Positions 45,117 to 58,470 of a stretch of 64,000 nt of DNA are shown here, in pieces. Both the position numbers and the translations under genes were made by a program. The notes below the pieces were generated by a model. The model was given only the letters and a program-made list of their open reading frames with translations, did not search any database and had not been told where the DNA came from. The first letter of the stretch is position 1. Each line of letters opens with the position of its first letter. The stretch comes from Amphiduros pacificus (lineage: Eukaryota > Annelida > Polychaeta > Phyllodocida > Hesionidae), in contig OX439006.1 in NCBI GenBank assembly GCA_949316495.1, positions 50,397,369 through 50,461,368 of the forward strand. Reading direction: 5' to 3'.

Positions 45117-47038
45117 TTAATGGCAACTCAGTCGAACACCGTGTTTGTTAAAGGCCTGATATGTGAAATATATTGTAGCTCTCATTTTGCTCAAACTGTA
45201 TCGTACACTAAAAGGGCACTCTTTTGTGATGATCATCTTCACACTCCCATTTGAGACCTTTTTGTTTAAAGGGAGCTTTGTGCCTTTCATCAGGAGCAAA
45301 AGTTTGGCTTGGTTCCAAATGAACAAGTTGATTGTTAATCGTGTCATCTTGACCTCACATCCAAATTCTGTGTGATTTGAGGCATCAACGATTGCTTGAA
45401 ATATCTGAAACAAGAGTATACCTTGGACACTGATAAATAATTATATTATTAAAATCAATAATGTCGGCCTTAACCTTATATGAAGATATCTGGTATTCTA
45501 TTGCACAAAAGTCATAACTGTCTTATATAATGGCACATTTTTAACAAACTGATAGTTCACAGTATTGGCTGGATCACTTATACAAAGAATTACTGCAGGC
45601 TTTGTTATTGTATTGTTTCATTATCTACATTGTAAAATAAATATATATTGTTGAGCAAACTTATTTTTTGTTTGTTTTTTCAAACTAGTCAAAATGGAAT
45701 ATATTTAACAATGTTATGGATGAAAAAAGGTTTAAGCTATCAATTCAATGCAAGAAGAAACATCCAAATGATTTAGAAGTTATTTATCCAAATGGTTTAG
45801 TTGTATTTACATATTATATGATAAACTGAACCAGTCAGAAAATATAACTCCATAAAATATTAGAAGGAAAATAATGTTCCATGTACTGAAAATAAAAAAA
45901 ATCCAATATCAATTTGAACAAGGCTGCAGAATGTAGTTTTATTAATTACTTTTAGAGGCACATCCCTGAAGAAAGTGACTGTAAATGGCTTTCTCGCACC
46001 ACCACCACCAATTCTCATTCCCTTACTGCATGCTGATGCCCAGGCATTCAACTCCTCCTTTACCATTGGTTGTAACTATGAATAAAATCTGAATTTAAAG
46101 TTTGATGGGAAATATGTACGTTATATAAATTTTCATCTTTTGGCATAGAAGAAGTCAGTGCGCGAAGTCTACGATTGTATGCGCAAAGACGTGACTCTGA
46201 CTTGTAAATCTTGCAAGAATATAAGTTACGATCATCGCTTTATTAATGTCAATTGTTACTGGTGGGTTTACCCCACTACAGCATACATATAATGTACTGA
46301 CCATGTTTGGTTGGAAAATATAATGACTGACAAAGACCAAAATGTGCGAAATTAACGGTTGTTAGCCCTATAAATAATGACTTTAAACAGAAAAGAATGA
46401 GGGGAAAAAAAAAAAAATATATTCCACCTTTGGCAGGAGTTGAACTTGGTTTTCAAGATCCAAAGCCCTGTATCATAACCATTACACTACCTATGATATC
46501 TACAAATAGCCAATTCAAAGCCAATGGTGAACAAAACAATCTAGTGGAAATTGCCATCATTAATATTCATGAGGTGGGCGTGTTACATGTTGAAGGTGAT
46601 ATCGGCAGACAGGCAGAGCAGAGTTCTGTCCACAGGCATGAACAGGCCATGCTTTGATAGAGTTTTGCTTCAATATTGACATTAATATATGCTTCAATAC
46701 ACTTCTGACACCATTCTGTGTGATAAGATGAACTTATAATCTGCACAACTATTAAACAAAAGAGAGAATGTGGGTCCTACTGGGACAAGGATGTTGTGAC
46801 TCCTCAAAGTAGGTCGGACTGCAGGGTTATTTGCCCTCAAGCAGGTCAAAGCTGCTTCCCGTGCATCACCGAGAGCTTTCTTGACATGAGGTGCCAGGCA
46901 GTTGATATCCCCCAGAAATGAAAGATAATCTTTCTCTGCTTGATATAATGCCTCTTGTACCACCATTTCGAAATACTCCTGCTCCCAGCACCAAAACTTT
47001 GCCCTTTCAGCAAAAACACTTTGTGCAAACTGCGCCAT
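45117..47038 (-). CDS. Unrecognised three-exon gene, 223 aa
   Basis: Exons on the minus strand are 46781-47038, 45950-46075 and 45117-45404. All three have GT-AG borders and join in phase 0, giving 223 residues and a stop, so the gene looks intact. It starts MAQFAQSVFAERAKFWCWEQ, acidic and helical. Exon 2 holds a glycine run (RIGGGGARKPFTVTFF). Exon 3 is mixed beta-like and basic, with FGCEVKMTRLTINLF and CPFSVRYSLSKMRATIYF. I see no signal peptide or transmembrane segment and know no family. It converges on the transposase-like gene ending at 44075, which raises the possibility that both belong to one mobile element. Confidence 0.6.
46423..46497 (-). repeat. tRNA-Gln-like relic
   Basis: On the minus strand GTAGTGTAATGGTTATGATA resembles a tRNA D-arm and A box, CTTTGGA an anticodon loop (UUG), and AAGTTCAACTCC a B box. 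The acceptor and T stems do not pair well, so it is a pseudogene or SINE head, not a working tRNA. Confidence 0.4.
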
Positions 47039-47099
47039 TTTTTCAAACTAGTGCAAACCGGAAGTGACGTTTCTAACATATTTCAAACTCCAAAACAAG

Positions 47100-50000
47100 A
47101 GAGCAGTGCCTGGTTTAGCTCAAATATCGGCCGGCGTGTGAACAGATGTACTGCCTTACTCATTATTATAAGACTATAGTTGTAATGTCAAACCACAACC
47201 TATTAACACCTCCTCTGAGTCAGATTGGATCTCTCTTTGGAATACAAAGTGCTGACTTAAACCAGGAACTGAACCTGTGATGTAATCTTGGGCTGGAAGA
47301 CAGTTATCCCCTGAATCAGCCCTGCCCAACCCCTTTTACTACTGAACTAAAACGATAATCTCTGTGGCAGTTATAGTCATCTAGTATTTCTTCATAGAGA
47401 AATTAATATGATGTGTGTTATGATGGGTTTCTCGCTGTGAATCATTACATGCGATTGCACTTAATCAGTCAGAATGATACATCACTTATCAAGAATTGCC
47501 AAACTAATACACAACTTAAATAATATGATTTGTTTTGAATGTATCTAGTTTCTCCTGTTTATAATGATCCAGAATGTGACATGATAATAGTATTATAATT
47601 TAGAATTATGATGAATTTTATGTTTGAAAGAAAAAAGAAAAGTGACGTGTTTATTAGAAAAGTTCTTTGTAATTCTTGCCCGATAAGATGCGAGTTTAAT
47701 TTTAGCCCATGAGAAATGGTTTAGGACGGTTTTTCTTCTAACGCCGGGCATGTCTAGAACTTTTATAAGAGACCTTTACTTTCTTAAAAGAAAGATTTCT
47801 TTCAATTATAAACTATGCTGTGCTATTAAAAACTATCGTTTTCAGTAATTGACAAAAATAGCATATAAAGTGCGTTATGCCGAATACAGACCGTCATTTA
47901 TGTACCCAAACATATATAAGACAAATTTGAGATGTTTTAATGGTTAATAAAATAATTAGAATGCCACACAAACTGATGACGTTTGTAAAACTGGTCCAAT
48001 GTGTCATGATAACGTAGTGTAAAAAATAAGGTGGCCATTGATCCTGAGGCGGGTACAAAGTGGAACCCTGGCTTCCTGACTAAAATAAAGTGATGTCTGC
48101 TGGGATTGACGTATGCACACTGTCCTTACTTATATATGTGTCTCACGATGAATATTTTTAAATAATAAAAGTAGGCCAATGACCTTAGAGCTATGTTGTT
48201 TATTGCTTTTTTGTAGTGTTTTTGGACATTATCAGAAAATGACTGCAAAATATCTTCATAAATAAATTGTTTAGCCAGCACTGCAGGTCAGGAAGAGTCA
48301 ATGTGGGAGAAACAATTACCATTATCCCATACTGCATTATATCGGAAGTCTTAAACTGGGGCGATATTTCAGCCAATCGAAATGGACCTTATATATTTAA
48401 ATATGCATTGTTATCTCAACTCTCATTGTCTGATTTTTGTTTTTTTAACGGATCAGCCTCCTTGATGAGCCCAATGATAAAAAGAAAGTCTTTTTAAAAA
48501 AAGAATTTGTATGCAATTTTCTTTTTGAAAATGATTTTTAAATTTATCCATTTCCCAAATATCAAATGGCTTGGCTGTAAATCTCGCAAAATGTGTTCTG
48601 CTGAAAATGCGTTTGATAATGAAAATCTAATGTGACGTAGGCGATCTTTGTTTCTGAGCGGATTTGAGAGTATGAATGGAATGCAACTTCACTTATGTAA
48701 ATCTACGCTAGAGTTAGAATTAAATGCATCACAGAATGACATGCAGACAGAAATATCTGACGTATATGCACCAGCCCTCATCATCTCTGATCGCTATATA
48801 TGCAATTCGTTAACATATAGTCTATATTATTACATGTATTTATTATTGCTCTTAGAGTTGCATAAAAAGGAGTTGGTCTCCTGAAAATCAAACATCTTAT
48901 CTTATAATAGCTCTGAGCATAGATTTAAGAGGAGAAGATCGAAGTTGTCAGAAGAATGAGAGAACATTTATCCGACCCGTAGCCTCTTTGCAGAAGCTAT
49001 GCTGGCCTAGTCAAAACACTTTGAGAATGTCAATGATAAGTACAGCATTAACAACCTACTGTAACCTTACAAGTGATAAGAAAACAGCATCCGATAGAAA
49101 GCTAACTGACTGCACATGCTCATATCTATCATCAACTTACTTGTGTTATCTTGCTTTGCTGACAAATGGTTATATGCAATGACTGCATCAATTTATAAGC
49201 TACCCGTCCCATTAAATCTCCTAAAAAAGGCATGCATCGAGACTATTTTCTTCTGGTAGATTTTAATGTAAACCCAGTAAATGTGTAAACTATCATGTGC
49301 GGATGTGACTTAATGCAATTATGGTTTATGGAGAATTTTCTAGTGGCTATTTTTTTCAGGGGCAATTGATTTGCTTAGTTACAGAATATTTGTTCCACCC
49401 TGACAGTGTGTTAGCTTATGCATTGGGCAAGCATACACAGAGAACTCGACTTGTTTTCAGATTGGGCAAGACCCAAAGCTATTTCTTTCCAAAAAAATGG
49501 AAAGCACAGAGTTCTCTGAACTGATGTGATATATTTGGGTTAGACTATGACAGAGATGTTATGAATATACAACATTAGAATATGATGAATGCTCATAAAA
49601 TAGAATCGATTAGCTTCGTATAGATATCAATTCCCGATGTATAATACAGAATCGGGCATGAATCCAAATAGATTAAAAGGCATACATAATATAGTGCACA
49701 ATTGGAAAAGCTAAAAATCCTTCATTAGCTAGTCTCAAAATGCACCACCTCTCTAATAGAGTTGATGTTTTTCTCTCATAAACTATTTACATGGTATTTG
49801 CTAAAAGCTTATGTATCATATTGATTAATAGTAAAGATCATTATAGTTTATCCCGTCTAATGAAATAGTCAGATGAATGAGATTTAACCGGAAGGATGAG
49901 GACAACAGTTGATAATCAGAGATAATTTCACTATTTCTTTCACAAAAAGAAAATTCAATCACCAATAATCTTAAACCTTAGGTTAACAAAATCATATGCA

Positions 50001-51780
50001 AACACTCGTGTTCTAGATATAGGCAAAACCGAGAAAATATTATTTGCAAGTAATTTACATATCTTTATTTGATTGACAAATCATCCTCACTTGCACCTAT
50101 TTCTACTATTTAAGGGATTACTCTTGTAGATGTTGCCCAGATACACGATAGAGGAAGACATTTTGACTTGGGATAAACCTTGAAGGAGTTCTGGGCACGC
50201 CTGGTAAACATTGATTCACGCACACCGCCAAGACTTGGTCAGACCGCCATGTACAGCATTTAGCTATGGCAGCATGTGTGACCAGTCATGTCTCATATTA
50301 TATAATCTAGACACAGATATTATACCAGATTGCATGCGAACCAAAGGTGAAAAAACACCATTGAACTGGGGTAAAACACCATTTAACAAGGGTAAAGACA
50401 TGAATGAACAAGGGGTAAATATATATATATATTCTTAAAAGAAGAATGACATTAATAAAGCATCATTCTTTGACATGAAATTGTGTAGTTTTTAGTAGAC
50501 GTGATACACGGCCTTGTAATTATTTGCCAATCCTTTCGTGTTGAGAATCAAACAACATTTGCTCAGCGTTGGGAATACCATATCTGTGATTTAGATAATG
50601 CGCATATGTTTTAATACATGAAAAAATAAAGGATAAAGGCAGGTGAAGCGATGACTTCAACACATTTGAACTGACAGACGATAAAAAGGCTGATTCAGCT
50701 ACTGCAAGCCTTTCAATATATATGTTATGAACAAATGAAATCCTGTTATGAATAAAAAGGTTAAATGAAAAAATCACCATTGTATGACGATCTAGAACAA
50801 GTATTCAACCTAATATTTATAAAATATCCAATGCTCTCCTTCAACCAGGTTAAACATCAAATTGTGAAATTCATCAACATCTTGATATATCTCTATATAA
50901 ACACTGGTCTAAACTTGTATCTCGGCCCCATGTGCAATAGTTTTGAATATAGACTCCACATCGAGTTTTATGCCACAAAGACAAAACATATTTGGACAAA
51001 AGGATTGTTTGGGATATATATTACAAGATGTGGAAATATTAGCGACCTAAAAGCTTTCCTAGCATTGCAGTGGCCAACATATCCTGAGATTATCAAGTAG
51101 GAGGGAAGTAAGTGACAATGTCGGCCGCACTTATTGCCATTGTTCATAAGTCCGCCTGAGTCCATACAAATAACACATTATGTAGTCTATGAGAAAAAAC
51201 CACTATATACCGCAGGCAGATTCAGAAAAAATACATTATATAAAAGTCAATGTCATATACTTGATAGGTAATGTTCTTGGTCACCGGGTGTTGCGCTGTT
51301 GTTTGTAGCGAGGCTTATTACAATTTATCATATTAGCTGAAGCCCATGCCGCAAGGGTTAACCCCTTGTCATTTCAAGGATCCACAACATATCAATTCAG
51401 GGAGTGAGCACTATCTCTGGCTGCTACATAGAGGTCTCGTCAAGATATAACTGAAATAATGTCGATAATGACAAATATGTCAATGAACAGATGTGTCTTA
51501 GATTAACAAAGAAAATTGACTTATTAAAGCAAAAGATCCAAAATAGAGATCAATGGATAAAAATTGAGTGAAAAGTTATCCTGATTATAAGAAAACTGTT
51601 AATATGTAAATAAATCTGAGTATGAATCGGTAGTAAATGTTCATGGAGAGTCAGATATCCCATACTTTGAAATTTAAATTGCCAATAAAAAGAATATATT
51701 GAAAACAGATTCTTGGATACATAAGAAACACTTGGATAATGAGATAAATAATATCATCTGAATAATGATTAATATCTCTA
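47100..51780. other. AT-rich DNA, no gene recognised
   Basis: Short ORFs only (for example 48648-48884, 50765-51100), without motifs, splice-consistent extensions or repeat ends. It could be intron of the ELH-type gene if its promoter is at 59.5 kb. Confidence 0.55.
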
Positions 51781-51850
51781 TATTTTCATTAAATTAAGTA
51801 TTCAATTCAAAATCGTTGTTTGGCTGCTTGCAGGTGTTTATATCAATGAA

Positions 51851-52236
51851 GTGGTCACTGCAGGTTGTGAGGTAGTCACTGCAGGTTGTGAGGTAGTCAC
51901 TGCAGGTTGTGAGGTAGTCACTGCAGGTTGTGAGATAGTCACTGCAAGTTGTGAGGTAGTCACTGCAGGTTGTGAAGTGGTCACTGCAGGTTGTGAGGTA
52001 GTCACTGCAGATTGTGAAGTAGTCACTGCAGGTTGTGAGGTAGTCTCTGCAGATTGTGAGGTAGTCACTGCAGATTGTGAGGTAGTCACTGCAAGTTGTG
52101 AGGTAGTCACTGCAGGTTGTGAGGTAGTCACTGCAGATTGTGAAGTGGTCACTGCAGGTTGTGAGGTAGTCACAACAGGTTGTGAGGTAGTCACTGCAAG
52201 TTGCGAGGTAGTCACTGCAGGTTGTGAGGTAGTCAC
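51851..52236. repeat. 21-bp minisatellite, about 18 units
   Basis: Unit GTCACTGCAGGTTGTGAGGT(A). The period is a multiple of three, so it is open in several frames on both strands (for example VTAGCEV and TSQPAVT), which are artefacts. Confidence 0.96.
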
Positions 52237-52326
52237 CTGACTCTACCTCATGGAAATCATACTTCAGAAACCGCATAAATCAATACATTCAAAAAGTCAA
52301 GTAAAAGGCATAGACTCAAAATGCAG

Positions 52327-52916
52327 GTCGATGGTTTCAGTCTCGCGAGATAGGTGTCATATCCACCTTTCTCACGCATTTAAATGGCACCGTATACACC
52401 ATGCTTGTATTCAGTATCCGGCTGCATGTCAGGTTTTATAGATATTTATTCATCAATCTTCATTTACTTTACAAATCATCATTTGCGTAGTTGTGAATAT
52501 TAATTGAGAGGAATTTCGGAAAATGATACATAGTATCACAATGACAAAACTCCGATTAATTAACGATTTTTGAGATGTCTTGAATTTGAAAGGTATTCTT
52601 TTCAATTCAAGAGATCTCAAGCATTGAATTGGGTTTATTCGTCTTTGGTTATCGATACGTATTTTGGGAATGCATGAAATAAGAGGAATTAGAAATGTCA
52701 GTTATTTTGTATAGAAATCCAAAAGCCTAAACTAATGTCCTTAGAGTTGTGGTGATTATTGCTTTCGTTTAATATTTATGAAAAATTTCTGCAAATATCT
52801 GCAAATTGCTTCACAAATAGTCATATTAAGTTTATTCAGGGCATTACTACGGTGCCATTTAAATGCGTGAGAAAGGTGGATATGACACCTATCTCGCGAG
52901 ACTGAAACCATCGACC
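52327..52916. mobile_element. MITE-like element with about 68-bp inverted ends
   Basis: The left arm GGTCGATGGTTTCAGTCTCG (52327 onward) recurs inverted up to 52916, extending through a TTTAAATGGCACCG word. About 450 bp of AT-rich DNA lies between. TCAAAA occurs near both outer ends but not flush at the left, so the target duplication is uncertain. Confidence 0.8.
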
Positions 52917-52925
52917 TCAAAAGCT

Positions 52926-53028
52926 CAATCTCGGCATGGCCGGGGATCGAACCAACGACCTTTGGATCACCACAGAGGAACTGTTGCTAATAAGCTGGCG
53001 CTCTAACCAACTGCGCCACGGCCCGTGG
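52926..53028 (-). mobile_element. 5' fragment of the receptor-intron SINE family
   Basis: Carries the A and B boxes of the SINEs at 8482-9162 (GTGGCGCAGTTGGTTAGAGC and the B box with one change) but not the 3' body. It abuts the inverted-repeat element ending at 52916. Confidence 0.88.
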
Positions 53029-53039
53029 CCCGTATTCAC

Positions 53040-54535
53040 TCAGAGTCACAGATACAATCAATGTAGTAAAATAATGCACCCAATATTGGGGCCGATTCCA
53101 TTACCAGTGAATGTTATTTTCATTTTTTTTAATTATTAAAAAAAATGAAAAAAATGTATGTCTATAATAAAAAATAGATAGAATTGATGCCCTGAATAAA
53201 CATCTTACTTGCTAGTAGCTGAGAGATTTTGCCAGTAGTTTCAGAAGAAAAGATCGAAGTTGATGGATAGACAGAATGACAGAAATCTATGACATAGTCA
53301 GCAGAGCTAAATCGTCGTGGTGTCTTTTTGAAATATTTTAAAATGATAACACTCTTAATGGAATATTTCATAAAGCAAAAAGAAAGACACATAAGAACGT
53401 CTATGTGATTTTTCTGATTTGTTTCCATGACATGTTTTTTCAATAAGCGAATATACCTGACTTTGAAGGTGAGACACAGTCGTGGGTAATTAAAAAGTTG
53501 AATAGGCGAGAGCTGCGAAAGCATACGCACCTATTGTTTTACCGAGAAAATCACTTGTGAATGCTGTAGCCAAGTTGTGTAAGCACCAACACCAAGATAG
53601 CTTAGAGTTGGTCGAATATTCATTCAATCAAAATTTTTTAGGGCCTAACATGTAATGAAACACCACCATGGTGTATATATTTGAATTGCATAGTTTTTTA
53701 CGCTAATAATGAAAGGAAAACACAAAGACGCAGGCGTAGTAATATGATAGAAAATAGATCCTGCACAATAGCATGCCCGAGAAGAGATAAATTAGATTAA
53801 TGAACACATGACAAGATTTCCTATTTCTCTTGAAACTATTCTAAGTAGTTCTATCATTCCATGAATTCAGGTCAGTTTGGATATGAATATTATCATGGGG
53901 ATTTGCTAAGCTGCGATTCCTTCCTATGTTATGTGGTATGAATGAGCTCCGCGTCATTTACTCCAAGTGATCACATTGTTTCATATTAGTTCTGACCATC
54001 TCAGGTAGCTAAGGCCATGGAATAAAATAGTCCAATTTTTCACGGTTTGGAAGGGAACATTTATCTTAAGTATATATGTTGTATAGTTTTTTGTAAACAC
54101 TATTCATAGATATATGTATTTTACACTTGTTTACGTGTGTTCATTGACAGTTATTTTGTCTCAATAGTATACGTTGTCAATAGTTACAGCATAACTTGTT
54201 ATCCCTTGCAGGAGAGAGTTAGTTATTCTTTTGTTGATGGGTGAGAAACACGACTCCATTTCCCGGCCTTATACACGTTCATGGAATATTTCAGGAAAGG
54301 TTTACTCAGGACAATCTAAAATGGGAATGTAGTTCCTATTTGTTTGTCTTCTGAAAAAAAGAATGTAAATTCCTAGTTTGGTTTTCTGTGATAACTGAAA
54401 GAAGAAGGTTAGGCAGACAGTAGCAATAGACCAATATGGAATGGTTAATCCGTCCACATTATTTAAGCGCTAAAATTTTTTTATCTCAAACTCGTTGCAC
54501 ACATATCATGTGCTGTATGAGCTGATATTCTTACT
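53040..54535. other. No gene or repeat recognised
   Basis: AT-rich sequence with one unsupported minus-strand ORF (53162-53530). Confidence 0.55.
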
Positions 54536-54540
54536 CTCAT

Positions 54541-54835
54541 ACCCCTGTGTCATACATCTGCCACCCCTGTGACATACATCTGGTACCTCTGTGTCATAAT
54601 CTGGTACCCCGGTGTCATACATCTGGTACCACTGTGTCATACATCCGGTACCCCTGTGTCATACATCTGGTACCCCTGTGTCATACATCTGGTACCCCTG
54701 TGTCATACATCTGGTACCCCTGTATCATATATCTGGTACCCCTGTGTCATACATCTGGTACCCCTGTGTCATACATCTGGTACCCCTGTATCATACATCT
54801 GTCACCCCTGTGACATACATCTGGTACCTCTGTGT
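54541..54835. repeat. 22-bp minisatellite, about 13 units
   Basis: Unit CTGTGTCATACATCTGGTAC plus CC. The period is not a multiple of three, so all three plus frames are open with the same peptide words, an artefact. Confidence 0.95.
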
Positions 54836-55843
54836 CATGCATAGAGGGGTGACCAATGTGTCATACAGAGAAGAGTGCCCAATGTGTCATACAGAGAGGA
54901 GTGACCAATGCGTCATACAGGGAGGGGTAACCAATGTGTCACACATAGAGGAGTGACCAATGTGTCATACAGGGAGGGGTAACCAATGTGTCACACAGAG
55001 AGGAGTGACCAATGTGTCACACAGAGAGGAGTGACTAATGTGTCATACAGAGAGGAGTGACCAATGTGTCATGCAGGGAGGGGTGACCAACGTGTCATAC
55101 AGGGAGGGGTGACCAATGTGTCATACAGGGAGAGGTGACCGATGTGTCATACAGAGAGGAGTGACCAATGTGTCACACAGAGAGGGGTAACCAATGTGTC
55201 ATACAGCGAGGAGTGACCAATGTGTCAAACAGGGAGGGGTGACCTATGTGTCATACAGCGAGGAGTGACCAATGTGTCACACAGCGAGGAGTGACCAATG
55301 TGTCAAACAGGGAGGAGTGACCAATGTGTCACACAGCGAGGAGTGACCAATGTGTCATACAGCGAGGAGTGACCAATGTGTCAAACAGGGAGGGGTGACC
55401 GATGTGTCACACAGCGAGGGGTGACCAATGTGTCATACAGCGAGGAGTGACCAATGTGTCAAACAGGGAGGGGTGACCGATGTGTCATACAGAGTGGGGT
55501 GACCGATGTGTCATACAGAGAGGGGTGACCGATGTGTCATACAGAGAGGAGTGACCAATGTGTCATACAGGGAGGAGTGACCAATGTGTCAAACAGGGAG
55601 GAGTGACCAATGTGTCATACAGGGAGGGGTGACCAATGTGTCATACAGGGAGGAGTGACCAATGTGTCATACAGGGAGGAGTGACCAATGTGTCACACAG
55701 GGAAGGATGACCAATGTGTCATACAGAGAGGGGTGATCAATGTGTCATACAGAGAGGGGTGACCGATGTGTCATACAGAGAGGAGTGACCAATGCGTCAT
55801 ACAGGGAGGGGTAACCGATGTGTCATACAGAGTGGGGTGACTC
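54836..55843. repeat. 26-bp minisatellite, about 38 units
   Basis: Unit GTGACCAATGTGTCATACAG plus GGAGGA, with A/C, A/G and GG/GA variants in mosaic order. It shares TGTGTCATACA with the array directly before it. Confidence 0.95.
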
Positions 55844-55849
55844 TTGACA

Positions 55850-56795
55850 TCAGGAATGAAGCATGTGTCACCCCTCAACATGTCCATCATGAGACAGATG
55901 GCTCAGGTGTTATGGCATCATGTGGTGTCTTTACGAGGGGATATGTGGCCGTCGGTGGGCACCTTGCCACTGCTGGCACGAGGGCGTGGAGCCAGCATAT
56001 GCACTAATCACACGTGGCAGGTGTGTGTTAGCGGGTTGTCATAATTGCTTTCCTAATATGTGCAGAGGAAATTACATGTGTTGAGAGGTGCTCTTTATTA
56101 CAATAGTGTTCCTCTATTGAGGAATCATCAATTAACGACGACAATATTGAGAAAATAATCAATTGGCGGTGAACGGTCATGTCGGGCTCACTTGTGACAT
56201 TGTTTATCCCTTTCATAAGTATTACGGCAGTGTACTTCTCAATGACTGACATATTATGTCTTCACATAGTAGCATATCAGAGAGGGACCCAAGATACTCC
56301 AAAATATATACAAAATCCATATATAGCATTTGATTGCACCCCCCTCAATCGGAGGTTGTAAAGTATAGACATACATTTAGTGCTTATTTCCATAAGTTAA
56401 TCATCCAAACTTGTTCAAATAATCAAAAGGTTTTCAACATCAAAACGTTTTCAACATTGAGGAAAATGTCAAATCTGCCTAGAGCGCTTTAATGCGGGAA
56501 AATGCCAAGTCTAATTAGCCATGAGTTACCAAATTATTATGAGCAAGAATGAAGTCTTATCTTAATAAATGTGCTATGTAAAACCTACTTTTTAAGTTGT
56601 AAAATATATCAGCTGCCCACCGCTTGATAACCGGAAGCAGTTGATCGAGACGGAAGTCGTCCTTAATTTCGTATCAATGTTTAGTTATACATGTTAAAAC
56701 TTCTTTTATATCCAAGAAATGCATATCAAATGCCACATTTGAAACTTGATTATCATTTTATTACGATAGAAACAATTGGAGAATTGGCGCAAAAG
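55850..56795. other. Unique DNA between minisatellites, no gene recognised
   Basis: Short ORFs only. A GC-richer patch at 55900-56010 could be exonic but has no recognisable protein. Confidence 0.45.
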
Positions 56796-56799
56796 TGGT

Positions 56800-56872
56800 C
56801 GGAAAACATCGGCAAACATCGGCAAACATCGGAAAACATCGGCAAACATCGGCAAACAACGGCAATCAACGG
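56800..56872. repeat. 12-bp tandem repeat, about 6 units
   Basis: Unit AACATCGGCAAA with small variants. Confidence 0.9.
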
Positions 56873-57039
56873 CATAGTTATTCTATGTAGCTTATATAGT
56901 ACGTATCTAATATAAGGTCTTATGTATAATCTTGAGTTGTCTGATATAAGTTGGTACTTAAGATATCCTACATTTATATAGCTTAGTCTGTATCTGGGAT
57001 ATCTCATATAACCTCGGCAGATATATCATATATAGCTTA

Positions 57040-57480
57040 GTCAGGGCCTGCATGTAAAAAGTCTAGTCTGTATCGATAAATTGTCCTGCATGTATAAAGT
57101 CTAGAATATATCGATAAATTGTCCTACATGTAATAAGTCTAGTATGTATCTATAAACTGTCCTACATGTATAAAGTCTAGTATATATCGATAAATTGTCC
57201 TACATGTATAAAGTCTAGTATGTATCTATAAATTGTCCTGCATGTATAAAGTCTAGTATATATCGATAAATTGTCCTATAGTATACATGTATTAAGTCTA
57301 GTATGTATCTATAAATTGTCCTACATGTATTAAGTCTAGTATGTATCTATAAATTGTCCTACATGTATAAAGTCTAGTCTGTATCGATAAATTGTCCTAC
57401 ATGTGTAAAGTCTAGTTTGTATCTAAGTTGTCCTACATGTATAAAGTCTAGTTTGTATCTAAGTTGTCCTACATGTATAT
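57040..57480. repeat. About 38-bp minisatellite, about 11 units
   Basis: Unit TGTCCTACATGTATAAAGTC plus TAGTATGTATCGATAAAT, degenerate, with alternating CGATAAA and CTATAAA variants. Confidence 0.92.
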
Positions 57481-57867
57481 AGTGTAGTCTGTAGCATAGT
57501 TTTCCAAAATATAGCCCAATCACTATCTAATATTTCTGATATATAGCTTCGTCGATATCTAAATTATCATGCATGTAGATAGTCTCGTCTCGTCTGAACT
57601 TCGATCGTCCTACATGTATAAACTTTTAGTCTGGTCTGTACCTAAGTTATGAGATGATGTATTTGTATTTGCTTGCTGTTTGTTTATTATACTGACTGGA
57701 TATATATATATATATATATATATCAATTTAAAGAATCATCTGGTACATTATTGAACATTATCTCAGCCTGTCAGGACTTATCAGTCATTTTCAGCATATA
57801 TATCATTGATTTGAAAGTATGAAGCATAAATGCAGTGCACGATATCTTAGATATATAGCCTAATGTT

Positions 57868-58470
57868 TTAGTCAGCATTCCTGTGGTCCTACATGTGAAT
57901 AGTTTAGTCAGCATTTCTGTTGTCCTACATGTGAATAGTTTAGTCAGCATTCCTGTTGTCCTACATGTGAATAGTTTAGTCAGCATTCCTGTTGTCCTAC
58001 ATGTGAATAGTTTAGTCAGCATTCCTGTTGTCCTACATGTGAATAGTTTAGTCAGCATTCCTGTTGTCCTACATGTGAATAATTTTGTCAGCATTCCTGT
58101 TGTCCTACATGTGAATAGTTTAGTCAGCATTCCTGTGGTCCTACACGTGAATAGTTTAGTCAGCATTCCTGTTGTCCTACATGTGAATAGTTTAGTCAGC
58201 ATTCCTGTTGTCCTACATGTGAATATTTTAGTCAGCATTCCTGTTGTCCTACATGTGAATATTTTAGTCAGCATTCCTGTTGTCCTACATGTGAATAGTT
58301 TAGTCAGCATTCCTGTTGTCCTACATGTGAATATTTTAGTCAGCATTCCTGTTGTCCTACATGTGGATAGTTTAGTCAGCATTCCTGTTGTCCTACATGT
58401 GGATAGTTTTGTCAGCATTCCTGTTGTCCTACATGTGAATAGTTTAGTCAGCATTCCTGTTGTCCTACAT
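57868..58470. repeat. 36-bp minisatellite, about 17 units
   Basis: Unit GTTGTCCTACATGTGAATAG plus TTTAGTCAGCATTCCT. The period is a multiple of three, so both strands are open for over 200 codons (VLHVNSLVSIP and MLTKLFTCRTTG repeats) with no other sign of coding. It shares TGTCCTACATGT with 57040-57480. Confidence 0.95.

Noticed and set aside
50765-51100. 111-codon ORF as a small gene
   Set aside because: No recognisable motif, signal peptide, codon bias or splice partner; similar ORFs are expected by chance in AT-rich DNA.
57868-58470. Regular 36-bp repeats as a CRISPR-like array
   Set aside because: The units are contiguous with no unique spacers, and the genome is eukaryotic.
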